Assembly: GCA_937907595.1 (NCBI GenBank)
Contig: CALCXL010000072.1
Location: 1 to 5,905, forward strand
DNA length: 5,905 nucleotides
Direction of reading: 5' to 3'
DNA from: an uncultured Pseudomonadota bacterium
GTDB taxonomy: Bacteria; Myxococcota_A; UBA796; UBA9615
Part shown: piece after piece, positions 1-5,905 of the stretch
Numbering within the stretch: position 1 is the first letter of the stretch
How the letters are laid out: each line of letters begins with the position of its first letter
Notes under the pieces: generated by a model
Told to the model about the DNA's origin: nothing
What the model saw: the letters and a program-made list of their open reading frames with translations, nothing else
Databases searched by the model: none
Made by a program: the position numbers and the translations under genes

Positions 1-606
1 CCAGAGCGCATCCCGCCCCGCGGCGTCCTCCACGAGCCTGGCCACCTGCCCGCTGCCCAGGAGCTGGTCGAGCACGCCCTCGGGCGTGAGCAGCTCCAGG
101 CGCGTGGCGATGCCGCCAACGGGCTCGCTCAGCTCGCTGGCCAGCCACGCGTCGGCGTCCGCGAGGTGCTCGGGCTTGGTCTCAAGGAAGGCCTGGATCG
201 CATCGGGCCGGACGCGCCCGGTCGCGGCGCCGCTGACCAGGGAGTCCAGGCTCACGCGGAAGCGTTTGCCCGCCCGGACCAGCTCGAGCAGGGGGGTCGA
301 TCGGACGGTCTCCTCGTTGTGCCCGGGCAGGTGCAGGAGCAGGGGGGCCGAGTCCACGGTGTCGAAGAGCCGATCCAGCTCGAGCATCGTCTGCAGGTAG
401 CTCCCACGAAGGGCCACGACGGGCACGGGGAAGGTGCCGTCCCGGTGCCTACGGCAGAGATTGTCCACCACGCCCGTGTACAGGCCCTCCCGATCCAGCC
501 AGTAGACGAGGCCCGCCTGTCGGACGCGATCGCGCACCTTCGCCTCAAGGTGGGCGGTGACCGGAGCGGCGTCGGCGGCCGCGCTTGCTGTGGAGTCCCC
601 CGCCAT
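1..606 (-). CDS. pglZ: BREX phage-defence phosphatase-family protein PglZ, N-terminal 202 codons (partial, runs off left edge)
   Basis: Reading the minus strand from ATG at 606 gives an open frame of 202 codons to the window edge. Visible segments are VRDRVRQAGLVYWLDREGLY (residues 24-43), FPVPVVALRGSYLQTMLELD (59-78), LLLHLPGHNEETVRSTPLLE (89-108), then VRAGKRFRVSLDSLV (110-124) and GRVRPDAIQAFLE (130-142). The pattern of 'VYWLD', 'P.PVVA.RGS', 'LPG.NEE..R.TPLLEL' and '..AGKRFR..LD.L' is what I associate with the N-terminus of BREX PglZ proteins, closest from memory to the BREX type 6 (or type 2) branch. In known BREX systems PglZ is an alkaline-phosphatase-superfamily protein required, with PglX and other Brx proteins, for phage resistance. 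The metal-binding phosphatase domain would lie outside the window. An in-frame TAG stands four codons before the ATG, so the frame cannot start earlier. No strong ribosome site precedes the ATG. An alternative GTG at 537-535 has GAGG a few bases upstream, but it would drop residues that look conserved (TAHLEAK). Family assignment is from recognition, not a search; subtype is uncertain. Confidence 0.72.
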   Translation of the reverse strand, partial: MAGDSTASAAADAAPVTAHLEAKVRDRVRQAGLVYWLDREGLYTGVVDNLCRRHRDGTFPVPVVALRGSYLQTMLELDRLFDTVDSAPLLLHLPGHNEETVRSTPLLELVRAGKRFRVSLDSLVSGAATGRVRPDAIQAFLETKPEHLADADAWLASELSEPVGGIATRLELLTPEGVLDQLLGSGQVARLVEDAAGRDALW

Positions 607-854
607 GCGGCAAGCCTATCGCAGCCGAGCGGTGCGCATCAGGGGGGCGGGGCCGTCGAGAGCACCTGGCGCAGCTGCCGGACGACGTGAAGCTGCGCCT
701 CGTCTCCCTGATCGCGCAAGGGGTCACCCCCGCCGCGCCGGCCAGCCCCTCCCGCCTGGTCGACTTGTCCGGCCTGGGGCGAGAGGCCTGGCAGGGCGTC
801 GATGCGGAGGCCTACGTCCAGGCGCTAGGCGACGACTGGGACGATCGCGGGTGA
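585..854 (+). CDS. VapB-like antitoxin of a PIN-toxin pair, probably degraded; start uncertain
   Basis: The frame is open from just after a TGA at 558-560 to a TGA at 852-854. The C-terminal part reads LAQLPDDVKLRLVSLI, then a Pro/Ala linker, then LVDLSGLGREAWQGVDAEAY and VQALGDDWDDRG. The ending 'GLG.E.W.G.DA..YV..L..DWD' is very common at the C-terminus of small antitoxins encoded just before PIN-domain toxins, where this tail wraps the toxin. The stop overlaps the following GTG start (GTGA), as is usual for such pairs. The start is unclear. TTG 585 gives 89 residues, but the first ~22 (Pro, Cys, Arg and Gly rich) look non-coding and overlap the divergent pglZ start. GTG 687 gives only 55 residues and cuts into the antitoxin-like part. 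I see no convincing ribosome site for either. A lost or shifted N-terminal DNA-binding domain is likely. The call rests on the tail and the neighbour. Confidence 0.5.
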   Translation: MLWSPPPCGKPIAAERCASGGRGRREHLAQLPDDVKLRLVSLIAQGVTPAAPASPSRLVDLSGLGREAWQGVDAEAYVQALGDDWDDRG

Positions 855-997
855 GCGCGGATCCGCTGGCCGGCGTTCGCCTGCTCGGCCTGGACACTGC
901 GCCGATCATCTATCTGATCGAGCAGCACGCCGAGTTCGGACCGCCGGTGGTCGATGTGGCGGCGTCGCGGCGACCCTCGGGTCTGTTGCTCCAATAA
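851..997 (+). pseudogene. Truncated PIN-domain ribonuclease toxin (VapC-like remnant)
   Basis: Starting at GTG 851, which overlaps the antitoxin stop, the frame encodes 48 residues. Residues 12-30 include LGLDTAPIIYLIEQHAEFG, the classic first strand and helix of a PIN domain, and Asp15 in 'LDTAPIIY' is the first metal-binding acid. VapC proteins are normally about 125-145 residues, with three or four catalytic acids spread across the fold and cleaving RNA with Mg2+. Here the likeness stops at 'PPVVDVA' (residues 31-37). The remaining residues (SRRPSGLLLQ) and the TAA at 995-997 do not resemble the family. I read the other two plus-strand frames through to 1095 and found no continuation of a PIN domain, so this is a loss of the 3' two-thirds rather than a simple frameshift. 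The product cannot be an active nuclease. Whether a short peptide is still made is unknown. Confidence 0.72.
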
Positions 998-1095
998 GCT
1001 CCAGCGAACACGTTCAGCCCCCGCACAGTGTGAATACGATGTCGAGGCCGGCGACTTTGCACCACACAAGCACCGCGCGGGCGGCTGAGGTCGCG

Positions 1096-1638
1096 CTACA
1101 CCGTCCAGGGGAGAGGGAGCTGATCCGCGAAGCGAGCCAGATCGGGATCTGCGCGGAGCACCACTTCCGGGTCGAAGGGCCAGCCGACCGCACCCGTCTC
1201 CTTCTCCAGCAGCGCAAGAACGAACTTCAGCACGTCCGAGGCGACCACATACGCGGGCGCTTCCGGGTCCTCCATCGTGTCCACGAACACCACGGGGTGC
1301 GCGGCCTCGCACGGAACGGCCACGTAGTAGTTGCCGCAGCCATCGCCCGCGACAGGCACCCACCCAAGCTCCAGCCAACGCGGATGCCGCTGACAGAGGC
1401 CCTCGATATCGAGGTACTCCAGGGAAGTACCCAGTCCGAAGATGCCTCCTGGGCCCACGCAGGGGCCGTTTGAGAGTCGGAGCAAGGCCTCATGCTCCCG
1501 TGAGAGGACGAGACCACATCGGTGCTCAAACTCCCTCAGAACGTCGGTGGCGGCACCGGGCGGGATCGACCCGTCTGGAGGGCGGGGCGCGGCGGCCAGA
1601 AGGGCGCGGAGCCGCAGAAGATCGGCTTCGTTCGTCAT
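1096..1638 (-). CDS. SUKH (SMI1/KNR4) family immunity protein for the adjacent RHS toxin
   Basis: This 180-residue cytosolic-looking protein has no signal peptide or membrane segment. Residues 30-57 (LREFEHRCG, then LVLSREHEALLRLSNG) match the SUKH signature of an acidic helix, a 'G..LP..Y..LL...NG'-like turn and the Gly-rich IFGLG at 66-70. Residues 93-108 (WVPVAGDGCGNYYVAV) and HPVVFVD (114-120) match the second SUKH block, 'iPia.DG.Gn.y.v', followed by a strand. SUKH proteins are known immunity proteins that bind and neutralise nuclease toxin domains, including HNH-type ones, of RHS and other polymorphic toxins. The ATG at 1638-1636 overlaps the RHS stop as ATGA. No good Shine-Dalgarno is visible upstream, so translation is probably coupled to the end of the toxin gene. 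The TAG stop is at 1098-1096. The immediate downstream position and overlap make it the likely cognate antidote of the HNH domain encoded just before it. Family assignment is firm; the pairing is inferred from position. Confidence 0.88.
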   Translation of the reverse strand: MTNEADLLRLRALLAAAPRPPDGSIPPGAATDVLREFEHRCGLVLSREHEALLRLSNGPCVGPGGIFGLGTSLEYLDIEGLCQRHPRWLELGWVPVAGDGCGNYYVAVPCEAAHPVVFVDTMEDPEAPAYVVASDVLKFVLALLEKETGAVGWPFDPEVVLRADPDLARFADQLPLPWTV

Positions 1639-2282
1639 TGCAATGCCGTCATCAACACACCGAACTCCTCATCGATCCGCTGGGCCTGCTGGAGGACCTC
1701 GCTCGCAGAGGGGGTCCTCCCTCCGAGGGAGCGCCGCCACCCGTTCCACGCCTTGGTCACCAGGCTGTGCTCGGGCCCGGTCATTCCGAACAGATTACCA
1801 ACGGCGTTCGGGTCGTCGGGAAACAGGTGGCTCCACTCGCGTGGAATGCGGTGATGGACCTGAAGCCCGTCCCAGATCGCTCGTCTGCCAGTCATTGACT
1901 CCCAGAGCGCTCTGGCCCCTGCCCGAAGTTCGTCGCGGGCTGGCACAGTGAGCTGAACGCCGCCGGCCACCAGTTCGGCCCCGGCGGCCGTCGTCGCGAC
2001 GGGGAGAATCCGCCGCAACCACCGGATTCCCTTCGAGACCCAACCGGCGACAGCGCCCGTTGCGTAGAGCGCAACTGTGACCTCCTGCGCCGTGCTCAGG
2101 GGCTGACCTTGCTGCAGCGTCCCAGCGATCTCCAGCGCTTCGCGGATCTGAGCCCGCCCCACCGACCGGAGCAGGCTGCGGTCGTAGTCCCAGAACTCTG
2201 CGTCAATCGCCTCGGTCGCCGCGTTCAGGAACTTCCCGCCGAGATCGTTCTCAAGGGCTGCTGCAGCGGATCCGTCGTGCGA
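1635..2282 (-). other. C-terminal toxin region with HNH/GHH-type nuclease signature
   Basis: About 215 residues follow the glycine run. The last ~85 carry the catalytic-looking part: GLQVHHRIPREWSHLFP (His-His at 1856-1851), DPNAVGNL (Asn codons at 1808-1806 and 1796-1794) and GPEHSLVTKAWNGWRR (His at 1769-1767). The spacing of HH, N and H fits the beta-beta-alpha metal fold of HNH/GHH (Tox-HNH, endonuclease VII-like) toxins, where the second His of the HH pair is the general base and the others hold or orient the metal. The preceding part (about 2280-1880) is largely helical by composition, with moderately hydrophobic stretches such as VALYATGAVAGWVSKGI. DNA is the expected target of this fold, but substrate is not determined by the sequence. 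Confidence 0.75.
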
Positions 2283-5200
2283 ACCGCCACCGCCACCGCC
2301 ACCGCCACCCCCACCGCCGCCACCGCCGCCGCCACCGCCGCTGCCTCCGCTTCTCTTGATCGCGTCGTACTCGGCGCGGCATTCGGCTTCGCTCTGCCCG
2401 TTGACCTTGCACGCCTCCAGGTACAGCTCCCACTCGGTCTCGTCGAAGTCGTTCCCGGCAGCCCCCACGCCCATTCCGGCGACGAAGCAGACCCCGGCCG
2501 CGCAGCTCCACATCGGCCCGCCTCCCTCGTCGGAGATCCCAAGACCGATCCCCCGCGCCACCGGGCCCGCCAGCACCCCCGACCCCATCGGCCCCGTGGC
2601 GGCGGCGACGGCCACCACCCCGGCCATCCGCCCCATGACGGGCGGGGCCAAGGGCACCTCCCAGTGACCCGAGGGGTCGGTGAAGTTGCTGGGGCTGTTC
2701 CATCCGTAGCGGTACCGATTCAGGCCCTGTCCGGCGCCTGAGCTCAGCGTGTCGGGCTGCAGGAACTTGCCGACGGCCGGGTCGTAGAGCCTCCAGCCCA
2801 GGAACGTCTCGCCTCCCGCCTCCGGCTCCCCGCCAGAGGCCGCGCGGGTCAGGAGGGACTCGTCTCCACCCAGGCTCCCGCCCCACGGATCCCGGCGGAC
2901 ACGCGACGTCGCCACGACCGACAGCGTCGGGGATAGGAGGTCTCCCACCTCCACCGCCGCCACCTGCTGGCCCTGGTGGTCCCCCCAGAAGAACGTCGCC
3001 GTGTCGCCCGGACCGAGCAGCGGCGCCGAGGTCTCCGCGATCCGCTGACCGCCCGCCCAGATCGTCCGCACCGCGACACCGTCCCGCAGCTCGATCTGCT
3101 GGTTCGGCCGGAGCACCTGGGACGTCGGCACGCCGTCCACCTCCACCGCCCGAGCCACGCGCCGCTTGAACGCGTCCACGACTCCGGAGGTGGTGGTCTC
3201 GATGCCGGTGTCGCCGTCCGTCCGGGTCGTGGACCGGAGCCGCCCGTCAGCGGCGTATCGGTAGGTGCTGCTCCACGCCTCGGTGCCGGTGCGCCATCGT
3301 GCGGAGACGGCGCCCGAGTCGTCGTAGTCGAAGCCGCTGTGGGTGCCGATGCTCCGAACCGCGTGCGGTCCGGCGCCCCTGCTGTACGCGTAGTCGGCCT
3401 GCCCGGCGTCCAGCCAGGCGCTGTTCCACAGGATGTTGCCGATCGCGTCGTAGTCGACGTCCCGCTCGTAGCCTGCGGTCGGACCTCCCGCCCGCTTGAG
3501 CCGGCCGAGCAGGTCGTACCCGAAGGTCTCGCTGGAAGCCGTCAGCAGATCGCTCTTCGTTCGGATCCGGCCCGCCGCGTCGTAGCCCAGCTCCAGGTCG
3601 ACCATCGGCAACGTCGGTCCCGGAGTTCCCGCGGGCATCACGGCCCCCAGCACGGCCCGGAGCCGCCGGTCCGCGCCGTACTCGAAGTCGTGGGTCACGC
3701 GACCGCCCAGGGACTCCCACCCCAGCAGCTGTCCATCCACGGGATCCATGGACACGGAGCTGACCCAGTCGACCCCGCTCTGCGCTCCAACGACACCCGC
3801 CAGCCCCCCCGTGCTGTCGTACTCGTAGTGCAGCGGCTCGAAGGCTGTGCCCAGCGCCGACGCCCACGCATCGTGCACCAGGCCCCAGCTGTCCAGCGAG
3901 ACCGATGTCTCGAAGCGGGAGTTGCCGATCACGCGCGCCTCGTCCAGCACCCGACCCCATCGGTCGCGGCGCCAGTCGGTCCAGCCGCTCGGGTCGATCA
4001 CGTGCGTCAACCCGCCCAGCTCCCACGGGCCATGCCCCGGCTCGGTGCCGAAGCCGTCGTAGAAGTAGAAGCTGTTCTCCTCGTCCTGCGGGCCGCAGAG
4101 TGACGCCGGCGCGGTGCCGCACTCGCTGGACGCCCACCCCACGCGGCCGAGCTCGTCGTGCCCCCATTCCTGGCGGCGCCCCATGGCGTCTTCCTGAGCG
4201 GCCAGCGTGCCGTTCACGTTCCAGCGGAAGGTCATCGGGCAGTCGCGGGGGTCGTAGGGCGCTGCGCCGGTGCACTGGGAGACGTCCGGGTCAGCGAGCC
4301 AGGTGCGCCTGCCCCAGCTGTCGTAGCCGACCCAGGTGGCGTTGCCCGCGGCGTCCCAGGTTGTGACCAGGCGGCCCGCCTCGTCGTAGGCGTAGCTCGT
4401 CTCGTTGCCCTCGGGGTCCACCAGCCGGTCGACGCGTCCTGCGGCATCGAGCCACACCTCGTCCCAGGCATCCACCGTGGCGGAGTGCCGCTGCGCTCGG
4501 GCGATGACCACCTCGCCGGGGACCGGCACATCCCAGCGGCGGATGCTCCGATCGTCGGGATCGGCCGCCGACACGCCCGACGTCCAGGCCGTCAGCGTGC
4601 GACCGTCGGCGCCGTAGGCGAGCTCGCTGGCCAGCCCGGCACCCCACGCGGTGCGCGCGAAGCCCGGCTCGATGATCGGGAAGGACCTGCGCACCACTCG
4701 TCCGATCGCGTCCCGCTCCACCCAGCGCACCGAGGCGCTGTTGTTGTCGTCCGCCGTCGCCCTCACCTGCACGGTTCGCCCGAAGGGGTCCAGGTACTCG
4801 CGCGACCGCACCACCCCCGCGGGGTTGTTGTTCTCGTCGAACCGGCGCTCCCTCACCTCACGCCACGAGTGGTCGGGGGCCCATTCCACCTCCGTGCTGT
4901 CGAGCCACGCGCTGCCGTCGGGGGAGAGGATCGAGGTCGCCTCCACCCGCCCGAAGGGATCCAGGCGCTGGCGAGCTGCGGAGACCAGATACGAGCCGTT
5001 GCGGCGCTCCATCCGCAGCGTGGTCCCCGTCGCAGCATCGAATGTTGCCACCTGCACGTGCTGGACGGGGAGCGGGAGCGGGACACCCGGCGGGGGTGCA
5101 CCGCCGCTCGGCCAGGAGACCTCGGTCGAGGCCTCCACCCTCAGGTAGTCGGGCGACCAGCGGACCGTGGTGAGCGCTCCGGCGACGTCGGTGTAGTCGG

Positions 5201-5905
5201 TCGGGTAGCCGTAGCGATCGTAGATCCAGCCCTCGGCGTGCAGGGCCTGGTCCGTGTCGAGGAACCTGCGCCGCTGCAGCAGGTCCCCTGTCGCCGGATC
5301 GAAGTCGAACTCCATCGAGTCCAGGCGGGTCGTGGGGCCGTAGACATCCAGCGAGTCCAGGAGATCGACATCGAGGTGAGGGCGAGCTGGGTGGGGCGAT
5401 GTCGTGTAGCGACGGATGGACGTGCTCCTCACCTGGCCGTCGGCGTCGATCCGGGCCCGCCGCTCGGGCCGACCGAGGGCATCGTGGGTGGCGGTCCATC
5501 CGCTGGACGTCTTGGCGCCCGTGCCGAACAGTGTCTGAAGGTTGGCGGTGGCGCGCACCCGCACCCGCCCCGCCGGCAGCGCGCTCTGCTCCCACGTCGT
5601 CTCGGAGAGGGACAGCGTGGAACCGTCGGGGGCGCGGGTCTCGACCTGGGCGACCATCCCGGCGAGGTCAGCGGTCGAGGGACCGACGAGGAAGGTCGTC
5701 GCGGTCGCGCTCCCGTCGGCGGCCGTCGCCGTCACCTCCTCAAAGCCCTGGAACCGGCGGCCCAACGCCACGGGGTTCCGGTAGTCCAACAGCAGGTCGC
5801 CCACGTCGCCCTCGCTGAACACGACCGACGCGAGCACCCACAGCGGTCCCACGGGCTCCGACTCGCCGGGCAGGCGCCGGCTGGTCTCCGCGGCGAAGCC
5901 GACCG
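1635..5905 (-). CDS. RHS/YD-repeat polymorphic toxin with C-terminal HNH-type nuclease domain (partial, start beyond right edge)
   Basis: About 1,422 codons are visible, ending with TGA at 1637-1635. A GTG at 5852 could be read as a start, but the same frame stays open to the right edge (VGFAAETSRRLPGESEP before it) and the sequence there has no signal peptide or plug-like start, so the true start lies outside. From N to C: a YD-repeat shell (about 5500-2900) with units such as YDEAGRLVTTWDAAGNATW, YDAAGRIRTKSD, YDLLGRLKR and YDAIGNILWN; the RHS core (2811-2661) with LGWRLYDPAVGKFLQPDT and LNRYRYGWNSPSNFTDPSG; a hydrophobic Gly/Ala-rich stretch (about 2655-2450); a Cys-containing helix-like stretch and 19 consecutive glycines; then a ~215-residue C-terminal domain with VHHRIPREW, DPNAVGNL and GPEH. 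RHS proteins form a hollow shell enclosing a variable C-terminal toxin delivered to neighbouring cells, often by type VI secretion. The delivery route here is unknown because the N-terminus is missing. A SUKH immunity gene overlaps the stop. RHS identity is very strong; nuclease identity is good but based on motifs. Confidence 0.95.
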   Translation of the reverse strand, partial: VGFAAETSRRLPGESEPVGPLWVLASVVFSEGDVGDLLLDYRNPVALGRRFQGFEEVTATAADGSATATTFLVGPSTADLAGMVAQVETRAPDGSTLSLSETTWEQSALPAGRVRVRATANLQTLFGTGAKTSSGWTATHDALGRPERRARIDADGQVRSTSIRRYTTSPHPARPHLDVDLLDSLDVYGPTTRLDSMEFDFDPATGDLLQRRRFLDTDQALHAEGWIYDRYGYPTDYTDVAGALTTVRWSPDYLRVEASTEVSWPSGGAPPPGVPLPLPVQHVQVATFDAATGTTLRMERRNGSYLVSAARQRLDPFGRVEATSILSPDGSAWLDSTEVEWAPDHSWREVRERRFDENNNPAGVVRSREYLDPFGRTVQVRATADDNNSASVRWVERDAIGRVVRRSFPIIEPGFARTAWGAGLASELAYGADGRTLTAWTSGVSAADPDDRSIRRWDVPVPGEVVIARAQRHSATVDAWDEVWLDAAGRVDRLVDPEGNETSYAYDEAGRLVTTWDAAGNATWVGYDSWGRRTWLADPDVSQCTGAAPYDPRDCPMTFRWNVNGTLAAQEDAMGRRQEWGHDELGRVGWASSECGTAPASLCGPQDEENSFYFYDGFGTEPGHGPWELGGLTHVIDPSGWTDWRRDRWGRVLDEARVIGNSRFETSVSLDSWGLVHDAWASALGTAFEPLHYEYDSTGGLAGVVGAQSGVDWVSSVSMDPVDGQLLGWESLGGRVTHDFEYGADRRLRAVLGAVMPAGTPGPTLPMVDLELGYDAAGRIRTKSDLLTASSETFGYDLLGRLKRAGGPTAGYERDVDYDAIGNILWNSAWLDAGQADYAYSRGAGPHAVRSIGTHSGFDYDDSGAVSARWRTGTEAWSSTYRYAADGRLRSTTRTDGDTGIETTTSGVVDAFKRRVARAVEVDGVPTSQVLRPNQQIELRDGVAVRTIWAGGQRIAETSAPLLGPGDTATFFWGDHQGQQVAAVEVGDLLSPTLSVVATSRVRRDPWGGSLGGDESLLTRAASGGEPEAGGETFLGWRLYDPAVGKFLQPDTLSSGAGQGLNRYRYGWNSPSNFTDPSGHWEVPLAPPVMGRMAGVVAVAAATGPMGSGVLAGPVARGIGLGISDEGGGPMWSCAAGVCFVAGMGVGAAGNDFDETEWELYLEACKVNGQSEAECRAEYDAIKRSGGSGGGGGGGGGGGGGGGGGGGSHDGSAAAALENDLGGKFLNAATEAIDAEFWDYDRSLLRSVGRAQIREALEIAGTLQQGQPLSTAQEVTVALYATGAVAGWVSKGIRWLRRILPVATTAAGAELVAGGVQLTVPARDELRAGARALWESMTGRRAIWDGLQVHHRIPREWSHLFPDDPNAVGNLFGMTGPEHSLVTKAWNGWRRSLGGRTPSASEVLQQAQRIDEEFGVLMTALQ
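2283..2339 (-). repeat. Run of 19 glycine codons (GGT/GGC alternation) before the toxin domain
   Basis: Nineteen consecutive glycine codons are encoded, preceded by SGGS, so 21 of 23 residues around the run are glycine. On the plus strand much of it is an imperfect (ACCGCC)n hexamer array: GGT and GGC alternate regularly in the part nearer the toxin, with one GGG at 2310-2312 and less regular order in the rest. It lies between the pre-toxin region and the C-terminal domain, where a flexible, unstructured linker would separate the shell from the toxin. Such arrays can change length by replication slippage. Gain or loss of whole units would keep the frame, while single-base slips would remove both the toxin and the coupled immunity start. 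Confidence 0.95.
2661..2811 (-). other. RHS core (conserved hyper-repeat-associated core) segment ending in DPSG
   Basis: Within the RHS gene this segment encodes GETFLGWRLYDPAVGKFLQ, then PDT, a short Gly/Ser loop, and LNRYRYGWNSPSNFTDPSG followed by HW. It matches the RHS-associated core pattern 'G.RlYDP..GrFlqpDp......NrYrY..NsP....DPsG', which marks the border between the conserved shell and the variable toxin region. In RHS and TcC proteins the DPxG element is part of an autoproteolytic aspartyl site, often DPxGL, that frees the C-terminal toxin. Here the residue after DPSG (2678-2667) is His, followed by Trp, rather than Leu, so cleavage may be altered. That last point is inference. Confidence 0.85.

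Noticed and set aside
166..690. 174-codon plus-strand open frame at the left end
   Set aside because: Antisense to the PglZ frame, which shows recognisable conserved blocks; the plus-strand product resembles nothing.
998..1095. Possible gene or terminator between the convergent VapC relic and SUKH gene
   Set aside because: No frame on either strand resembles a known protein. The only short palindrome (ccgcgcgg near 1073-1080) lacks a T-run, so no terminator is called.
812..1378. 188-codon minus-strand frame crossing the VapC relic and the SUKH gene
   Set aside because: It overlaps two better-supported frames on different strands and is Arg/Ser/Gly-rich without motifs.
2283..2339. CRISPR or tandem-repeat array on the plus strand
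   Set aside because: The hexamer periodicity is explained by alternating glycine codons in frame with the RHS gene; there are no spacers.
2976..4103. 375-codon plus-strand open frame opposite the RHS gene
   Set aside because: It has Arg/Pro/Val-rich low-complexity composition with no family likeness, and is fully antisense to the YD-repeat coding region. It is a by-product of high GC.
3247..4275. 342-codon minus-strand open frame in another phase inside the RHS gene
   Set aside because: Arg/Gly/Ala-rich shadow of the YD-repeat frame; the RHS frame explains this stretch completely.
5850..5852. GTG as the true start of the RHS gene
   Set aside because: The frame stays open upstream to the window edge, there is no ribosome site or signal peptide, and RHS proteins are usually much longer at the N-terminus.

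Overview
The window is GC-rich (about two-thirds G+C by eye) with strong third-position GC. The gene types are a very large RHS/YD-repeat polymorphic toxin with a SUKH immunity gene, a BREX-type PglZ start, and a relic VapBC-like pair. This fits a large-genome, high-GC Gram-negative bacterium, and a myxobacterium-like (Myxococcota) host is my best guess. That guess is inference, because no rRNA or tRNA is present.

Layout from right to left, following the main minus-strand transcription. Positions 5905-1635 hold the C-terminal ~1,420 residues of an RHS-repeat protein whose start lies outside the window. In order it has a long YD-repeat shell, the RHS core motif ending in DPSG, a hydrophobic Gly/Ala-rich pre-toxin stretch, a run of 19 glycines, and a ~215-residue C-terminal domain with an HNH/GHH-type nuclease signature. 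Its stop overlaps the start of a SUKH (SMI1/KNR4-like) gene (1638-1096) in an ATGA junction, the arrangement expected of a toxin and its cognate immunity protein. Positions 998-1095 hold no gene I can support. On the plus strand, 585-997 is a VapB-like antitoxin frame overlapping, by GTGA, a PIN-domain (VapC) toxin cut off after about 38 recognisable residues. Finally, 606-1 on the minus strand is the N-terminal 202 codons of a protein I recognise as a BREX PglZ. It runs off the left edge.

Taken together this looks like a piece of an accessory/defence island: an inter-bacterial contact toxin with its immunity gene, debris of a toxin-antitoxin pair, and the beginning of an anti-phage BREX component. 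The RHS-SUKH pair is one functional unit. The VapC relic is almost certainly non-functional as a nuclease. Whether the PglZ belongs to a complete BREX operon continuing to the left cannot be decided here. The families are known; the least ordinary points are the 19-Gly linker before the toxin domain and the BREX gene starting directly beyond a broken TA pair and an RHS locus.
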